Assembly: GCA_963677675.1 (NCBI GenBank)
Contig: OY782180.1
Coordinates: forward strand, 1,550,001-1,614,000
DNA from: Bact-08 sp013335275
GTDB taxonomy: Bacteria; Bacteroidota; Bacteroidia; Bacteroidales; UBA932
Direction: 5' to 3'
DNA: 64,000 nt
Made by a program: the position numbers and the translations under genes. Of the stretch, positions 42,694 to 51,338 are shown in pieces. The notes beneath the pieces are model-generated. The model was not told where the DNA came from, searched no databases, and saw nothing but the letters and a program-made list of their open reading frames with translations. Positions within the stretch are counted from its first letter, which is position 1. The number at the start of each line of letters is the position of its first letter.

Positions 42694-43335
42694 ATGTTTT
42701 TTAAAGACTTTCGGGATTTAAGAATTATCAGAACAGTAGCAGCCACTTTTGTGGTTGCTACTCTTCTTTTTTCCTGTAAAGACGAATTGCCGGTTACCGA
42801 CCCCATTGATGCGAAAAAGGTGCCTACGCATATCATACTTGAAATGTCTTTAGAGCAGTCATCAGGAGGGAAGGTGAAAATGCGGGTAAGCGCTCCTGTT
42901 ATGCAAAATTTTTCCAAGAGCATACCTCCTTATGAGATATTCCCCAATGGAATGAATGTTAAAGCTTTTACCGCCGACGGTCTCCTCGAAACCGAAATAA
43001 CAGCCAAACAGGCAAGACACATAAACTCTCCTGAGAAAGATCAGTGGGAGGCATACGGAGATGTCGTGATTAATAACTACATCAAAGGACAAACAATAGA
43101 AACAGACACCCTTTACTGGGATAAATCCAGCAAAAAGATCTTTACGCATTGCTATGTCAAGATAAAGGATCCGTTAGGATTTATACAGGGTTATGGAATG
43201 GAATCGGATGAGCTTGCAAGAAATGCGATACTTCTGCGACCTTTCGATGCATACGGAATAATAAAAAGAGATTCAACCGAGGTAATTTACGTAGATACTG
43301 TTAACTTTATAGGGCCCATTTTAAAGATTAAATAG
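42694..43335 (+). CDS. lptC: LPS export system periplasmic protein LptC
   Basis: A 213-residue protein that bridges the inner-membrane LptBFG transporter to LptA. An N-terminal membrane/lipoprotein-like segment ends VATLLFSCKDE. The mature domain is a LptC beta-jellyroll: PTHIILEMSLEQSSGGKVKM, VKAFTADGLLETEITAKQAR, and NYIKGQTIETDTLYWDKSSK followed by YGMESDELARNAILLRPFD. This matches the Bacteroidota LptC form, in which the anchor resembles a lipoprotein signal. It sits 5 nt after the TPR gene and 1 nt before the CorC-like gene. Confidence 0.88.
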   Translation: MFFKDFRDLRIIRTVAATFVVATLLFSCKDELPVTDPIDAKKVPTHIILEMSLEQSSGGKVKMRVSAPVMQNFSKSIPPYEIFPNGMNVKAFTADGLLETEITAKQARHINSPEKDQWEAYGDVVINNYIKGQTIETDTLYWDKSSKKIFTHCYVKIKDPLGFIQGYGMESDELARNAILLRPFDAYGIIKRDSTEVIYVDTVNFIGPILKIK

Positions 43336-43336
43336 T

Positions 43337-44503
43337 ATGGTTTCTATTATTACGGCTATTGTATCATTATTGATTCTCTCATTATTTGCAGCACTGGAAA
43401 TCTCTTTTCTGGCCTGCAACAGGTTAAAAATAGAGCTCGACCTAAAACAGGAGAGACACTATGCCCATATTATAGAAATTCTGCTCGAAAACAGCACGCA
43501 ATTTTTAAATTCGCTTAAAATAGCTTACGCATTCTTCCTGGTGCTTTTCGGAGTATCAATTGTAAACATATTTTCTCCTCTGATAACTGAATATATTACA
43601 GATTCGCTTTTTGGAATAATAGTCATTGAGATTTTTCTTATCGTATTTCTGGCCGTGGGTCCTGCCAATCTTCTTCCTAAACGGTTTTCCGTTAAAAACC
43701 CAAATCTGGTACTTGAAAAATTTTACTGGCTTGGATATGCTGTGTATAATACGATATCCCCTTTTATGAAAAAGAGAGAAATATCCCAATCTGTTATCCC
43801 GCCGGGAGAACCGGAAACATCGGCTGATATTGAAATAATCCAGAATGCACTTAATTTTTCCGATGTTCTGCTTAAGGAGTGTATGATTCCAAGAACGGAA
43901 ATATGTGCGATTTCCAGGGACGCTGCGCTGGAAGAGGTGATATCACTGTTTTCCGAGTCTAATTATTCCCGAATTCCCGTTTTTGCCGGAAGCGTAGACA
44001 GGATAGTGGGTTATATACACTCAAAAGACCTGTTTGCCGGTGGCAAAACTGTTTCCGAGCTCATACGCCCGGTTGATTTTGTAACCGAGGATATGAACGC
44101 AAATGCCCTTCTGACGATGCTTACAAAAAGCAAGCGGTCGCTTGCTGTTGTCCTGGACGAATACGGCGGAACGGCAGGGATCGTTACCCTTGAAGATCTT
44201 ATTGAGGAAATTTTCGGAGAAATATCGGATGAGCTTGACAAAGAAGAGCTTTCGGAAAAAAGGATTTCTGACAATGAATTTATCTTTTCAGCGCGAAAAG
44301 AGATAAAATATCTAAATAAAACATACGACCTTAACCTCCCCGAATCCGAAGAATACGAAACTCTTGGAGGGCTAATAACTTACCTTCACGAAAACATTCC
44401 CGGCGAAGGAGAAGTGCTTGTTTTTAACAATTTTTCTTTCAAAATACTCAAAACGGCTTCAAACCGAGTAGAGACGGTGAGTTTGAAAGTAGAAGACGAA
44501 TAA
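43337..44503 (+). CDS. CNNM/CorC-type membrane protein with CBS domains
   Basis: A 388-residue inner-membrane protein. Three or four hydrophobic segments in the first 135 residues make a DUF21/CNNM domain (AALEISFLACNRLKIELDLK is characteristic). A CBS pair follows at about 170-300, with MIPRTEICAISRDAALEEVI and SNYSRIPVFAGSVDRIVGYI, then VVLDEYGGTAGIVTLEDLIE, which is the CorC_HlyC-associated signature. The C-terminal transporter-associated domain contains TLGGLITYLHENIPGEGEVL. Annotated versions are called hemolysin-like or GldE-like; magnesium/cobalt handling is the likely biochemistry. Confidence 0.9.
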   Translation: MVSIITAIVSLLILSLFAALEISFLACNRLKIELDLKQERHYAHIIEILLENSTQFLNSLKIAYAFFLVLFGVSIVNIFSPLITEYITDSLFGIIVIEIFLIVFLAVGPANLLPKRFSVKNPNLVLEKFYWLGYAVYNTISPFMKKREISQSVIPPGEPETSADIEIIQNALNFSDVLLKECMIPRTEICAISRDAALEEVISLFSESNYSRIPVFAGSVDRIVGYIHSKDLFAGGKTVSELIRPVDFVTEDMNANALLTMLTKSKRSLAVVLDEYGGTAGIVTLEDLIEEIFGEISDELDKEELSEKRISDNEFIFSARKEIKYLNKTYDLNLPESEEYETLGGLITYLHENIPGEGEVLVFNNFSFKILKTASNRVETVSLKVEDE

Positions 44504-44572
44504 TAGATATCATAAATAAAAAAATTACTATCTTCGCGCCTTACAAGGAAATAACTTAAAACTTTATAAAAA

Positions 44573-46672
44573 ATGGCAGTTCTCGAGAATATCCGAGTTA
44601 AAATGGGTGCCTTTATAACGATTATCATCGGTATCGCACTTTTATCATTTATTGTTGACGCAGACACGTTACAATCGGCAGTCTCCATGTTCTCGTCCAA
44701 ATATGATGTTGGAGAGATGAAGGGAGAGGCAATCTCTTATAAGGATTACCAAAAAAAGATTGACTATTTTACTCAAATCCACCAAATGGCAACCGGTTCG
44801 TCAAATGTTGACGAACAGACTCAGGAGATGATTAATCAGGGAGCATGGCAGGACATTCTTACCGAGAAGGTCCTTATCCCTACAATCAAGGATGCCGGTC
44901 TTGACGTTGGAGAAGAGGAAATGTTTGATTTAAGCCAGGGAACACAAATTTCTCCGGTTCTCACAAGAGAGCAGGCTTTTTTGGGTGCAGACGGCCAATT
45001 CGACAGAAATAAGCTTGTTGAATTTATTAAGGCTATCCCAACTGACGAGAGCGGCAAACTGGCAACATACTGGAACTATCTGGAAAACACAATGATGAAC
45101 GACCAGATGTTCTCAAAATATGTTTCTTTGCTTGCAAAGAGCAGCGTTATGAATCCGGTGGAGCTCAGAAGAACAATTGAAAACAACAATATTACTTCCG
45201 ATGTTTCATTCGTTATGCAGCCTTACGGTTATCAGGTTGATACCACAGTGGCTGTGTCAAAACAGGAGATAAAGGAATATTACAACCAGCGCAAGCAGAA
45301 CTTTGAACAAAAAGCCAGCAGGGATATCGAATATGTTGTTTTTGAAGTTCAGCCTTCACAGGAAGATATCAACCTCTCGAAAGGTGATATTGAAAAAGTA
45401 TATAACGAATTTACCACAACAGGCAATCTGAAATCTTTCCTTGCAAAGAATTCAGAAAAGCAACTCAACCCGTATTACTTCAAAAAGGGCGAACTGGCTT
45501 CAATTTCCCCAATACTGGACAGTTTTGCATTCGGGGCATCTCCGGCTGTAGTTCTTCCGGTTTTCCAGGAAGGAAATATATTCAGGGCAGCAAGAATCAG
45601 TTCTGTAAAGAATATTCCTGACTCAGTATATGTAGAACACATTCTTCTGGACGGCAGAGACAAGGCGGTTGCTCAGGCAAAAGCGGACTCTCTCATTAAA
45701 CTTCTTGAAGGAGGAGCAAGCTTCACAGAGATCGCTGCAGCGAATTCCCTTGATAAAAACCCTAATGTTGCTCCGGGCGAACTTGGATGGATGACACAAA
45801 GCTATATGATTCCGGGTTTTGACACATGTTTTGTTGCAGCTCCAAACAAGCTAATGAAACTTGAGACACAATACGGGCTTCATATTGTTAAAATCAAAGA
45901 GAAGACCGCTCCTGTGAAAAAAGTTCAGCTTGCTATTCTTGAAAAGAGTGCTGTTGCAGGAAAAGAGACTTTCCAAAAGTACTATTCACAGGCAAACGAC
46001 GTAGCTTCAAAATCGGCAGGAAAACTTGATAAATTCAGAGCCGTTATAAAAGAGATGAATCTCGTTCCAATCCCTGCAATGGGAATTGAAGAGGGAGCAA
46101 AAACTGTTGCAACATACAAAAACGCAAGAGAACTCAGCAAATGGGTTTATGGAGCTAAGAAGGACGAAGTGTCACAGATTATTTCCATTGACAACAAATA
46201 CTTCTTTGTAGCAACAGTAACAGCAATCCGCGAAGAAGGAATACCATCGCTTGCTTCAATGGAGAGTACAATTACTACTATCCTTAAGAGAGAAAAATCT
46301 AACGAGAAGATGCTTGCCAAAGTTAAGGAAGATGTAAAAGGAATGGCCAATATAGAAGAAATTGCAGCCAAACTTGGAACAACAGTAAACAAACAAAGCG
46401 GTATCTCTTTCGGAGCAATAGGATCACAGTCATTTGACCCGATATTTATCGGTTCTGTTGCAGGTGCCAAAGAGAACACTCTCACCGGCCCGGTTAAAGG
46501 CAATGTTGGTATCTATATTTTCAACGTAGACGCCAGACAAACCGGAGCATTCTTTACAGAAAACGATGCAAAAGCAAAGGCAAGTCAAATGTTTTCTTAC
46601 CAGCTTCAGCTTCTTCAGGGAGTTTTTGAGAAGGGCGGAGAAGTTAAGGACCACAGAGCAAGATTCTTTTAG
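44573..46672 (+). CDS. PpiD/SurA-like periplasmic peptidyl-prolyl isomerase
   Basis: A 699-residue membrane-anchored folding factor. MAVLENIRVKMGAFITIIIG is the PpiD-type N-terminus with one membrane segment (about 12-30). A SurA_N-like helical region runs to about 260, with YKDYQKKIDYFTQIHQMATG. The parvulin PPIase domain begins VYVEHILLDGRDKAVAQAKA and includes LGWMTQSYMIPGFD and QYGLHIVKIKEK. The C-terminal segment has no recognised motif. It is the last gene of the mfd-to-PpiD run. An IS element starts 20 bp beyond its stop, separating it from a strong terminator. Confidence 0.93.
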   Translation: MAVLENIRVKMGAFITIIIGIALLSFIVDADTLQSAVSMFSSKYDVGEMKGEAISYKDYQKKIDYFTQIHQMATGSSNVDEQTQEMINQGAWQDILTEKVLIPTIKDAGLDVGEEEMFDLSQGTQISPVLTREQAFLGADGQFDRNKLVEFIKAIPTDESGKLATYWNYLENTMMNDQMFSKYVSLLAKSSVMNPVELRRTIENNNITSDVSFVMQPYGYQVDTTVAVSKQEIKEYYNQRKQNFEQKASRDIEYVVFEVQPSQEDINLSKGDIEKVYNEFTTTGNLKSFLAKNSEKQLNPYYFKKGELASISPILDSFAFGASPAVVLPVFQEGNIFRAARISSVKNIPDSVYVEHILLDGRDKAVAQAKADSLIKLLEGGASFTEIAAANSLDKNPNVAPGELGWMTQSYMIPGFDTCFVAAPNKLMKLETQYGLHIVKIKEKTAPVKKVQLAILEKSAVAGKETFQKYYSQANDVASKSAGKLDKFRAVIKEMNLVPIPAMGIEEGAKTVATYKNARELSKWVYGAKKDEVSQIISIDNKYFFVATVTAIREEGIPSLASMESTITTILKREKSNEKMLAKVKEDVKGMANIEEIAAKLGTTVNKQSGISFGAIGSQSFDPIFIGSVAGAKENTLTGPVKGNVGIYIFNVDARQTGAFFTENDAKAKASQMFSYQLQLLQGVFEKGGEVKDHRARFF

Positions 46673-46689
46673 CAGATAACTGCTGAGTA

Positions 46690-46692
46690 AAT
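46690..46692 (+). repeat. Target-site duplication, left copy (AAT)
   Basis: AAT directly precedes the left end TGTCCCG of the IS and is repeated directly after the right end at 48077-48079. Three-base duplication fits IS3-family transposition. Confidence 0.7.
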
Positions 46693-46740
46693 TGTCCCGT
46701 CCTGAAAAACCGTTACAGGTTTGACAATCTAAAATAAGTA

Positions 46741-46778
46741 AAAACTGGCAGATATAATTCATTTGCCAGTTTTTTTAT
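46741..46778. terminator. Terminator-like hairpin at the end of orfB
   Basis: AAAACTGGCA (46741-46750) pairs with TGCCAGTTTT (46764-46773), with a T run on the plus strand. It overlaps the last codons of orfB and could shield the transposase from outside transcription or stop transcripts coming from the PpiD-like gene. Confidence 0.65.
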
Positions 46779-47586
46779 ATGTTTTAATCTTCACCACACT
46801 TTGTTTGTGCATTTGTTGAGGTGTCAGCATGTTACAAGAGCAATGAGGTCTTTTTGAATTGTATATCTGAATACTATCCTTTACAAGTTTGTGCATGGTC
46901 AAATAGTCAACATCATATTTATCAAGCAGAAACTCTCCTTTCAATATTCCATTGACTCTTTCTGCAACAGCATTTGAATATGGGTCATAAGTCTCTGTCA
47001 TGCTAACTTGAATATGATTACTGGTCATCTCTGACTGATACTCATCACAGCAATACTGTATCCCCCTGTCAGAATGATGTATCAATTGCTCATTTAGATA
47101 TTTTCTGCCTTTTACGGCCATTTTAAAAGCCCGGATAGGGCCATCTGCTTTAAGGTTGTCAGACAAATCATATCCCACAATATTCTTAGAATATAAGTCA
47201 GTGATAAGAGATAGATAAAGAATTTTTCTCTTATTTCCGAGATAAGTTATATCTGATGCCCATACCTGCTCTGGGCGGACAATAGCCAGATCTGCTATAA
47301 GATTCTTATGCTTTTTGAAACGATGATGAGAATTTGTCGTGACATGATAACTTCGTTTAGGCTTTATGTCCAAATTATTTGACTTCATAATCAGGAATAG
47401 CTTATCCCTTCCTATCCCCATATCTTTTAACGGTTCACGGAGAAGGTGGTGAAGTTTCCTTGTGCCTATACGTGGCATTTGTTCTCGTACTTTAGAAACA
47501 AGGTTGACAACATTCCTTGATACCTCTTGCTTCTTTGTTGTTGACCAGTGGTTCCTATAATATTTTTGCCTGCTTATCCCGAACAT
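46759..47586 (-). CDS. IS3-family transposase OrfB (DDE domain)
   Basis: A 275-residue catalytic part beginning MFGISRQKYYRNHW. The HTH-like IS3 OrfB start is followed by the rve core. The three acidic residues are visible: Asp in ASDITYLGNKRKILYLSL, Asp in QLIHHSDRGIQYCCDEY and Glu in YSNAVAERVNGILKGEFL. No stop lies between the -1 frame entry point at 47652-47658 and this frame, so the native enzyme is probably the OrfAB fusion made by -1 frameshifting (the shifted frame reads IDKFVKDTKETISFTCKMFG). The ATG at 47586 may not be used for independent translation. Confidence 0.93.
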   Translation of the reverse strand: MFGISRQKYYRNHWSTTKKQEVSRNVVNLVSKVREQMPRIGTRKLHHLLREPLKDMGIGRDKLFLIMKSNNLDIKPKRSYHVTTNSHHRFKKHKNLIADLAIVRPEQVWASDITYLGNKRKILYLSLITDLYSKNIVGYDLSDNLKADGPIRAFKMAVKGRKYLNEQLIHHSDRGIQYCCDEYQSEMTSNHIQVSMTETYDPYSNAVAERVNGILKGEFLLDKYDVDYLTMHKLVKDSIQIYNSKRPHCSCNMLTPQQMHKQSVVKIKTYKKTGK

Positions 47587-47600
47587 TTTGCAGGTGAAAC

Positions 47601-48038
47601 TTATTGTTTCCTTTGTGTCTTTGACAAATTTGTCGATTGCTCGGGGGAGAATTTTTTTCTTAATGGAATTTTAAATTCTTCTTCTGCAATATCTATCATC
47701 ATATCGAAGAATAAAACTTTCCTGTCTGAGATCTCAAGTTGTTTTTCCAATGCCGCTTTCTGTCTCTCCAGCAACATTACCTTTTGCTCCAACTCAAATA
47801 GCTTTTGTTCTTTTGACTTGTTCATGGCCTTCGGTTGAATGGTATATTCTAAATCAAAGCTACCATATTTTCTCATCCATACGCCCACTGTGTGGCTGCC
47901 TTGTATGCCATATTTGCGATGTGCCTCAGATAGGGAGAGTTCTCCTCTTTCCACCTCTCCTACAACTTGTAGTTTGAAGGCCATACTGTAACTTTTTTGG
48001 GTACGACTAACATAATGTCTCTCAATAATTTTCTCCAT
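47601..48038 (-). CDS. IS3-family transposase OrfA (helix-turn-helix)
   Basis: A 145-residue DNA-binding part. MAFKLQVVGEVERGELSLSE and HRKYGIQGSHTVGVWMRKYG form the HTH. A leucine-rich coiled coil follows (KLFELEQKVMLLERQKAALE KQ... pattern at about 95-112). Near its end the codons AGA-AAA-AAA create an A-AAA-AAA slippery heptamer at 47658-47652, in the correct reading phase for a -1 shift into the orfB frame. The frame stops 14 nt before the first ATG of orfB. Confidence 0.92.
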   Translation of the reverse strand: MEKIIERHYVSRTQKSYSMAFKLQVVGEVERGELSLSEAHRKYGIQGSHTVGVWMRKYGSFDLEYTIQPKAMNKSKEQKLFELEQKVMLLERQKAALEKQLEISDRKVLFFDMMIDIAEEEFKIPLRKKFSPEQSTNLSKTQRKQ

Positions 48039-48076
48039 AACGTTATTTTTTGTGTAACGCTATTTCAGGACGGGAC

Positions 48077-48079
48077 AAA
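48077..48079 (+). repeat. Target-site duplication, right copy (AAT)
   Basis: Matches the AAT at 46690-46692. It overlaps the base of the terminator hairpin at 48078-48130. Confidence 0.7.
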
Positions 48080-48130
48080 TAAATAAAAAGAGGGGCTGTC
48101 TAATAACTAGACAGCCCCTCTTTTTATTTA
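48078..48130. terminator. 24-bp perfect bidirectional terminator
   Basis: Arms 48078-48101 and 48107-48130 are exact reverse complements around a 5-nt loop, with A and T runs at the base. Before the IS inserted, this hairpin would have been about 20 bp beyond the PpiD-like gene and served it together with the convergent ychF. Confidence 0.9.
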
Positions 48131-48155
48131 TAATCTTCGGCCACCCCTGGGGTGT

Positions 48156-49259
48156 CTAAACATTGAAGCGGAAGTGCATGATATCTCCGTCCTGAACTAC
48201 ATATTCTTTGCCTTCGACTCCGAGGCGGCCGGCTTCGCGGCATGCGGCTTCGGAACCGTATTTTACATAGTCTTCGTATTTAATGACCTCTGCACGTATG
48301 AATCCCTTTTCGAAGTCGGTATGAATTACGGCTGCTGCCTGAGGTGCCTTTGCTCCTTTATGGAACGTCCAGGCTCTCACTTCCTGAATACCCGCAGTAA
48401 AGTATGTTTCGAGGTTCAGAAGGGAATAAGCCGATTGAATTACTCTGGAAACGCCGGACGCCTCGAGACCAAGTTCCTGAAGAAACATCTCCCGCTCTTC
48501 GAAGCTCTCAAGTTCTGCTATTTCTGATTCTATTTTTGCTGCTACAATCAATATCTCCGCCCCTTCGTCCTTAATTGCCTCTTTTACCATATCCACATAG
48601 GCATTTCCGTCCTTTGCAGCCCTTTCGTCTACATTGCAAACATAAAGAACAGGCTTGTCCGTTAAAAGAAAGAGTTCTCCGGCAAGCTTAATATCGTCGG
48701 CATTGTCGAAAACAACGGTTCTGGCGCTCTTTCCCTGCTCAAGTATCTCTTTGTATTTAATGAGAATATTGTAGAGTCTTTTGGCCTCTTTATCGCCTCC
48801 TGTCTGTGCCTGTTTAGAAACCTTCTTCAGGCGGTTTTCAACAGTATCGAGGTCCTTTATCTGAAGTTCGGTGTCAATAATCTCTTTATCCCTTACCGGA
48901 TTAATGCTGCCATCTACGTGAACAATATTTGGATCGTCGAAACATCTGAGAACATGAATTATTGCATCTGTTTCGCGAATGTTGGCAAGGAATTGGTTTC
49001 CAAGCCCTTCTCCCTTGCTGGCTCCTTTTACAAGCCCGGCTATATCCACAATTTCAACTGTGGCAGGAACAACCCTGTGCGGTTTTACCAGTTTCTCCAA
49101 CACCTGAAGCCTTGCATCGGGAACTATTGTAGACCCGAAATTGGGCTCAATTGTACAAAACGGGAAGTTGGCAGACTGAGCCTTCCCCGAACTTATACAG
49201 TTAAAAAGGGTCGATTTTCCAACATTTGGGAGGCCTACTATTCCACACTTTAATGCCAT
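48156..49259 (-). CDS. ychF: Ribosome-binding ATPase YchF
   Basis: A 367-residue member of the Obg-related family that prefers ATP. The P-loop is GIVGLPNVGKSTLFN. VDIAGLVKGASKGEGLGNQF is the G3/switch 2 region. Instead of NKxD the G4 motif reads CNVDE (NxxE), which explains ATP preference. The C-terminal TGS domain includes TFHKGAKAPQAAAVIHTDFE and ends VQDGDIMHFRFNV. The length is standard. A CACCCCTGGGGTG palindrome (48141-48153) lies just beyond the stop. Confidence 0.97.
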   Translation of the reverse strand: MALKCGIVGLPNVGKSTLFNCISSGKAQSANFPFCTIEPNFGSTIVPDARLQVLEKLVKPHRVVPATVEIVDIAGLVKGASKGEGLGNQFLANIRETDAIIHVLRCFDDPNIVHVDGSINPVRDKEIIDTELQIKDLDTVENRLKKVSKQAQTGGDKEAKRLYNILIKYKEILEQGKSARTVVFDNADDIKLAGELFLLTDKPVLYVCNVDERAAKDGNAYVDMVKEAIKDEGAEILIVAAKIESEIAELESFEEREMFLQELGLEASGVSRVIQSAYSLLNLETYFTAGIQEVRAWTFHKGAKAPQAAAVIHTDFEKGFIRAEVIKYEDYVKYGSEAACREAGRLGVEGKEYVVQDGDIMHFRFNV

Positions 49260-49398
49260 TTTTCTATTTTTTATTATTTGAGGGGGCGAAATTAGTCAAA
49301 AATTACAATAAAATCTAAAATGAGATAAAACAAATTAATAATCAGATATTTATTGTATGTGTAAACGGTGCAGCAAACCAGATTTTGTATATTTAACA

Positions 49399-50526
49399 AT
49401 GAAATTACTACAAAATATCATACAAAAAACATGGGTAACATGTTTTTCGGGTATAACTCCGGTTGCACCCGGCGCGTTTGTATGCATCCTCTTTTTTTCT
49501 GCACTTTTATTGCTTTCACCGAAAACGTCAGGAGCACAGGATTTCAAGATTGTATTCTGGAATCTGGAGAATTTTTTCGACACAAGAGATGACCCTCTTA
49601 CTTCCGATGACGAGTTTACCCCAATGGGGGAGAAACACTGGAACCGAAAGAAATTCAACGAGAAGAGAAACGGACTGGCGAAAGCAATTCTTCTCATGGC
49701 AGATGGGGAGCTGCCGTCGCTTATTGGAGTGGCCGAAGCAGAAAACAGGTATGTGCTCCGCCAGCTAACGGAGGCTACGGCGCTTTCGCCCGCTGGATAT
49801 GGAATCATACACAAAGATTCTCCGGATTCCAGAGGAATAGATGTGGCGCTTCTTTACAGAAAAGAGAGATTTTCTCCTTTAAAAACAGATTTTATTAATG
49901 TCCGGCTTCCCGATACAAGTATGAGAACAAGGCTTATATTATATACAAAGGGCGTTCTTGACAAACTGGACACAATTCATGTTTTTGTAAATCACTGGCC
50001 ATCGAAATATGGCTCAGGAGTTTTGTCCGATTCAAGGAGAGAGGCGGCGGCCGGCTCCCTCAGGCGCTATTGCGATTCGCTGATTTTTAGGAACTCTAAA
50101 GCAAACATTCTGTTAATGGGAGATTTTAATGATTCGCCGGAGAGGTCCGCCGCATCTGCTTTTGCCGGGTTCACAAACCTTGCGGAAAACCTGCAGAGGA
50201 GAATTCACCGGGGGAAAAATGACAAAGAGACCAATGGAGCCATCGCGGGAAATGCTTCTGCATACAAGAGAGTAAAGGGCAGCATCCGGTTTATGGGAGA
50301 GTGGGAGCTGATAGATCATTTTCTTGTCTCGTCCAATCTTATGGACTCTCTTGAGCCAATTTACTGCCTCCCCGAGTCGATGGAATTTTTTTCACACCCC
50401 TATCTTCTTGAAAATGACAGGCAATTTTTGGGTTTAACGCCAAGAAGAACATTTAAGGGGCCGAGGTATAACGGAGGAGTGAGCGACCATCTTCCCATAA
50501 AAATGACGATAAAAAAGGTTTGGTGA
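49399..50526 (+). CDS. Exported endonuclease/exonuclease/phosphatase-family protein
   Basis: A protein of about 375 residues; I prefer ATG 49399 because it gives a normal signal peptide (MKLLQNIIQK then a hydrophobic core AFVCILFFSALLLL). An ATG at 49357 is the alternative. The fold's motifs are all visible: IVFWNLENFFDTRDDP (Asn/Glu metal site), GVAEAENRYVLRQL, VNHWPSKYGSGV, LLMGDFNDSPERSA and GGVSDHLPIKM (final Asp-His). It is a metal-dependent phosphodiesterase or nuclease. The stop lies 20 nt before rsmA. Confidence 0.9.
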   Translation: MKLLQNIIQKTWVTCFSGITPVAPGAFVCILFFSALLLLSPKTSGAQDFKIVFWNLENFFDTRDDPLTSDDEFTPMGEKHWNRKKFNEKRNGLAKAILLMADGELPSLIGVAEAENRYVLRQLTEATALSPAGYGIIHKDSPDSRGIDVALLYRKERFSPLKTDFINVRLPDTSMRTRLILYTKGVLDKLDTIHVFVNHWPSKYGSGVLSDSRREAAAGSLRRYCDSLIFRNSKANILLMGDFNDSPERSAASAFAGFTNLAENLQRRIHRGKNDKETNGAIAGNASAYKRVKGSIRFMGEWELIDHFLVSSNLMDSLEPIYCLPESMEFFSHPYLLENDRQFLGLTPRRTFKGPRYNGGVSDHLPIKMTIKKVW

Positions 50527-50534
50527 AATTTATA

Positions 50535-50542
50535 TACCTTTG
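50535..50542 (+). promoter_or_regulatory. -7 promoter element of rsmA (TACCTTTG)
   Basis: TACCTTTG fits TAnnTTTG and ends 4 nt before the rsmA ATG, so an rsmA message from here would be nearly leaderless. Confidence 0.45.
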
Positions 50543-50546
50543 CCGC

Positions 50547-51338
50547 ATGTATGTAAAACCAAAAAAGTCTCTGGGACAGCATTTTCTTAAAGATGAGAAA
50601 ATTGCCCGCAGAATCGTGGACTCGCTTATCCTTCCTTCGGAAGAACAACAATCCGGCGTAAAAACCCGTGTGCTTGAAATTGGACCCGGTACCGGTGTCC
50701 TCACAAAATTCCTTATTGAAGACAAGCGGGTTGATTTGTATGCTGCCGAAATAGACAACGAATCAATAGAATTCCTGAAAATAAATTACCCTTCACTTGG
50801 CGAGAAACTTCTGGAGGGAGATGTTTTGAGGATGAACCTTAAAGCACTCATCCCGGAAGAATTCCATGTAATAGGGAATTTTCCGTATAATATTTCATCT
50901 CAGATATTCTTTAAAGTGCTTGACAATAAAGAAAATGTACCTCAGGTCGTTTGCATGATACAAAAAGAGGTGGCCGAAAGACTTGCATCCCCTCCCGGGA
51001 AGAAGGCATATGGAATTCTTTCTGTGTTGCTGCAGGCATGGTATGATATAGAATATCTTTTTACTGTAGACGAAAACAGCTTCACACCTCCTCCTAAAGT
51101 TAAATCTGCGGTTATCAGGATAACACGGAACAGCCGCACTGCACTTGAGTGTGACGAATCTCTTTTCAAGGCGGTAATTAAAACATCCTTTAACCAGAGA
51201 AGAAAGGCTATCAGAAACTCAATAAAGCAATTGCTCGAGGGGCGTCCTGCTCCGGACAGCTACCTGTTTGGCCAAAGACCGGAACAACTCTCCGTAGAGG
51301 AGTTTATTGAACTTACCCGTCTCATTTACAACAAGTAG
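50547..51338 (+). CDS. rsmA: 16S rRNA dimethyladenosine transferase RsmA (KsgA)
   Basis: A 263-residue methyltransferase that dimethylates two adenines near the 3' end of 16S rRNA. I start at ATG 50547, giving MYVKPKKSLGQHFLKDEKI, the canonical N-terminus. SAM-binding motif I is VLEIGPGTGVLTKFL, YAAEIDNESIEFL holds the ribose-binding acid, and motif IV is VIGNFPYNISSQIFFKVL (NFPY). FTPPPKVKSAVIRI and VIKTSFNQRRKAIRNSIK are later signatures. Its stop directly abuts the stop of the convergent ABC permease gene. Confidence 0.96.
   Translation: MYVKPKKSLGQHFLKDEKIARRIVDSLILPSEEQQSGVKTRVLEIGPGTGVLTKFLIEDKRVDLYAAEIDNESIEFLKINYPSLGEKLLEGDVLRMNLKALIPEEFHVIGNFPYNISSQIFFKVLDNKENVPQVVCMIQKEVAERLASPPGKKAYGILSVLLQAWYDIEYLFTVDENSFTPPPKVKSAVIRITRNSRTALECDESLFKAVIKTSFNQRRKAIRNSIKQLLEGRPAPDSYLFGQRPEQLSVEEFIELTRLIYNK

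Larger units (their letters stand above)
46693..48076 (-). mobile_element. IS3-family insertion sequence, intact, 1384 bp
   Basis: The element begins TG and ends CA. Terminal inverted repeats agree in 24 of 26 positions when counted from the T just outside the ends (left 46692-46717, right 48052-48077), with the outer 16 identical. A 3-bp AAT duplication flanks it. It carries orfA (helix-turn-helix, 145 aa) and orfB (DDE catalytic domain, 275 aa) in the same orientation, with a slippery A-AAA-AAA heptamer where a -1 frameshift would fuse them. All features indicate a functional, recently inserted copy. Confidence 0.93.

Noticed and set aside
49357..49398. Longer N-terminus of the nuclease-fold protein
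   Set aside because: It would place charged and Cys-rich residues before an otherwise normal signal peptide; kept only as an alternative start.
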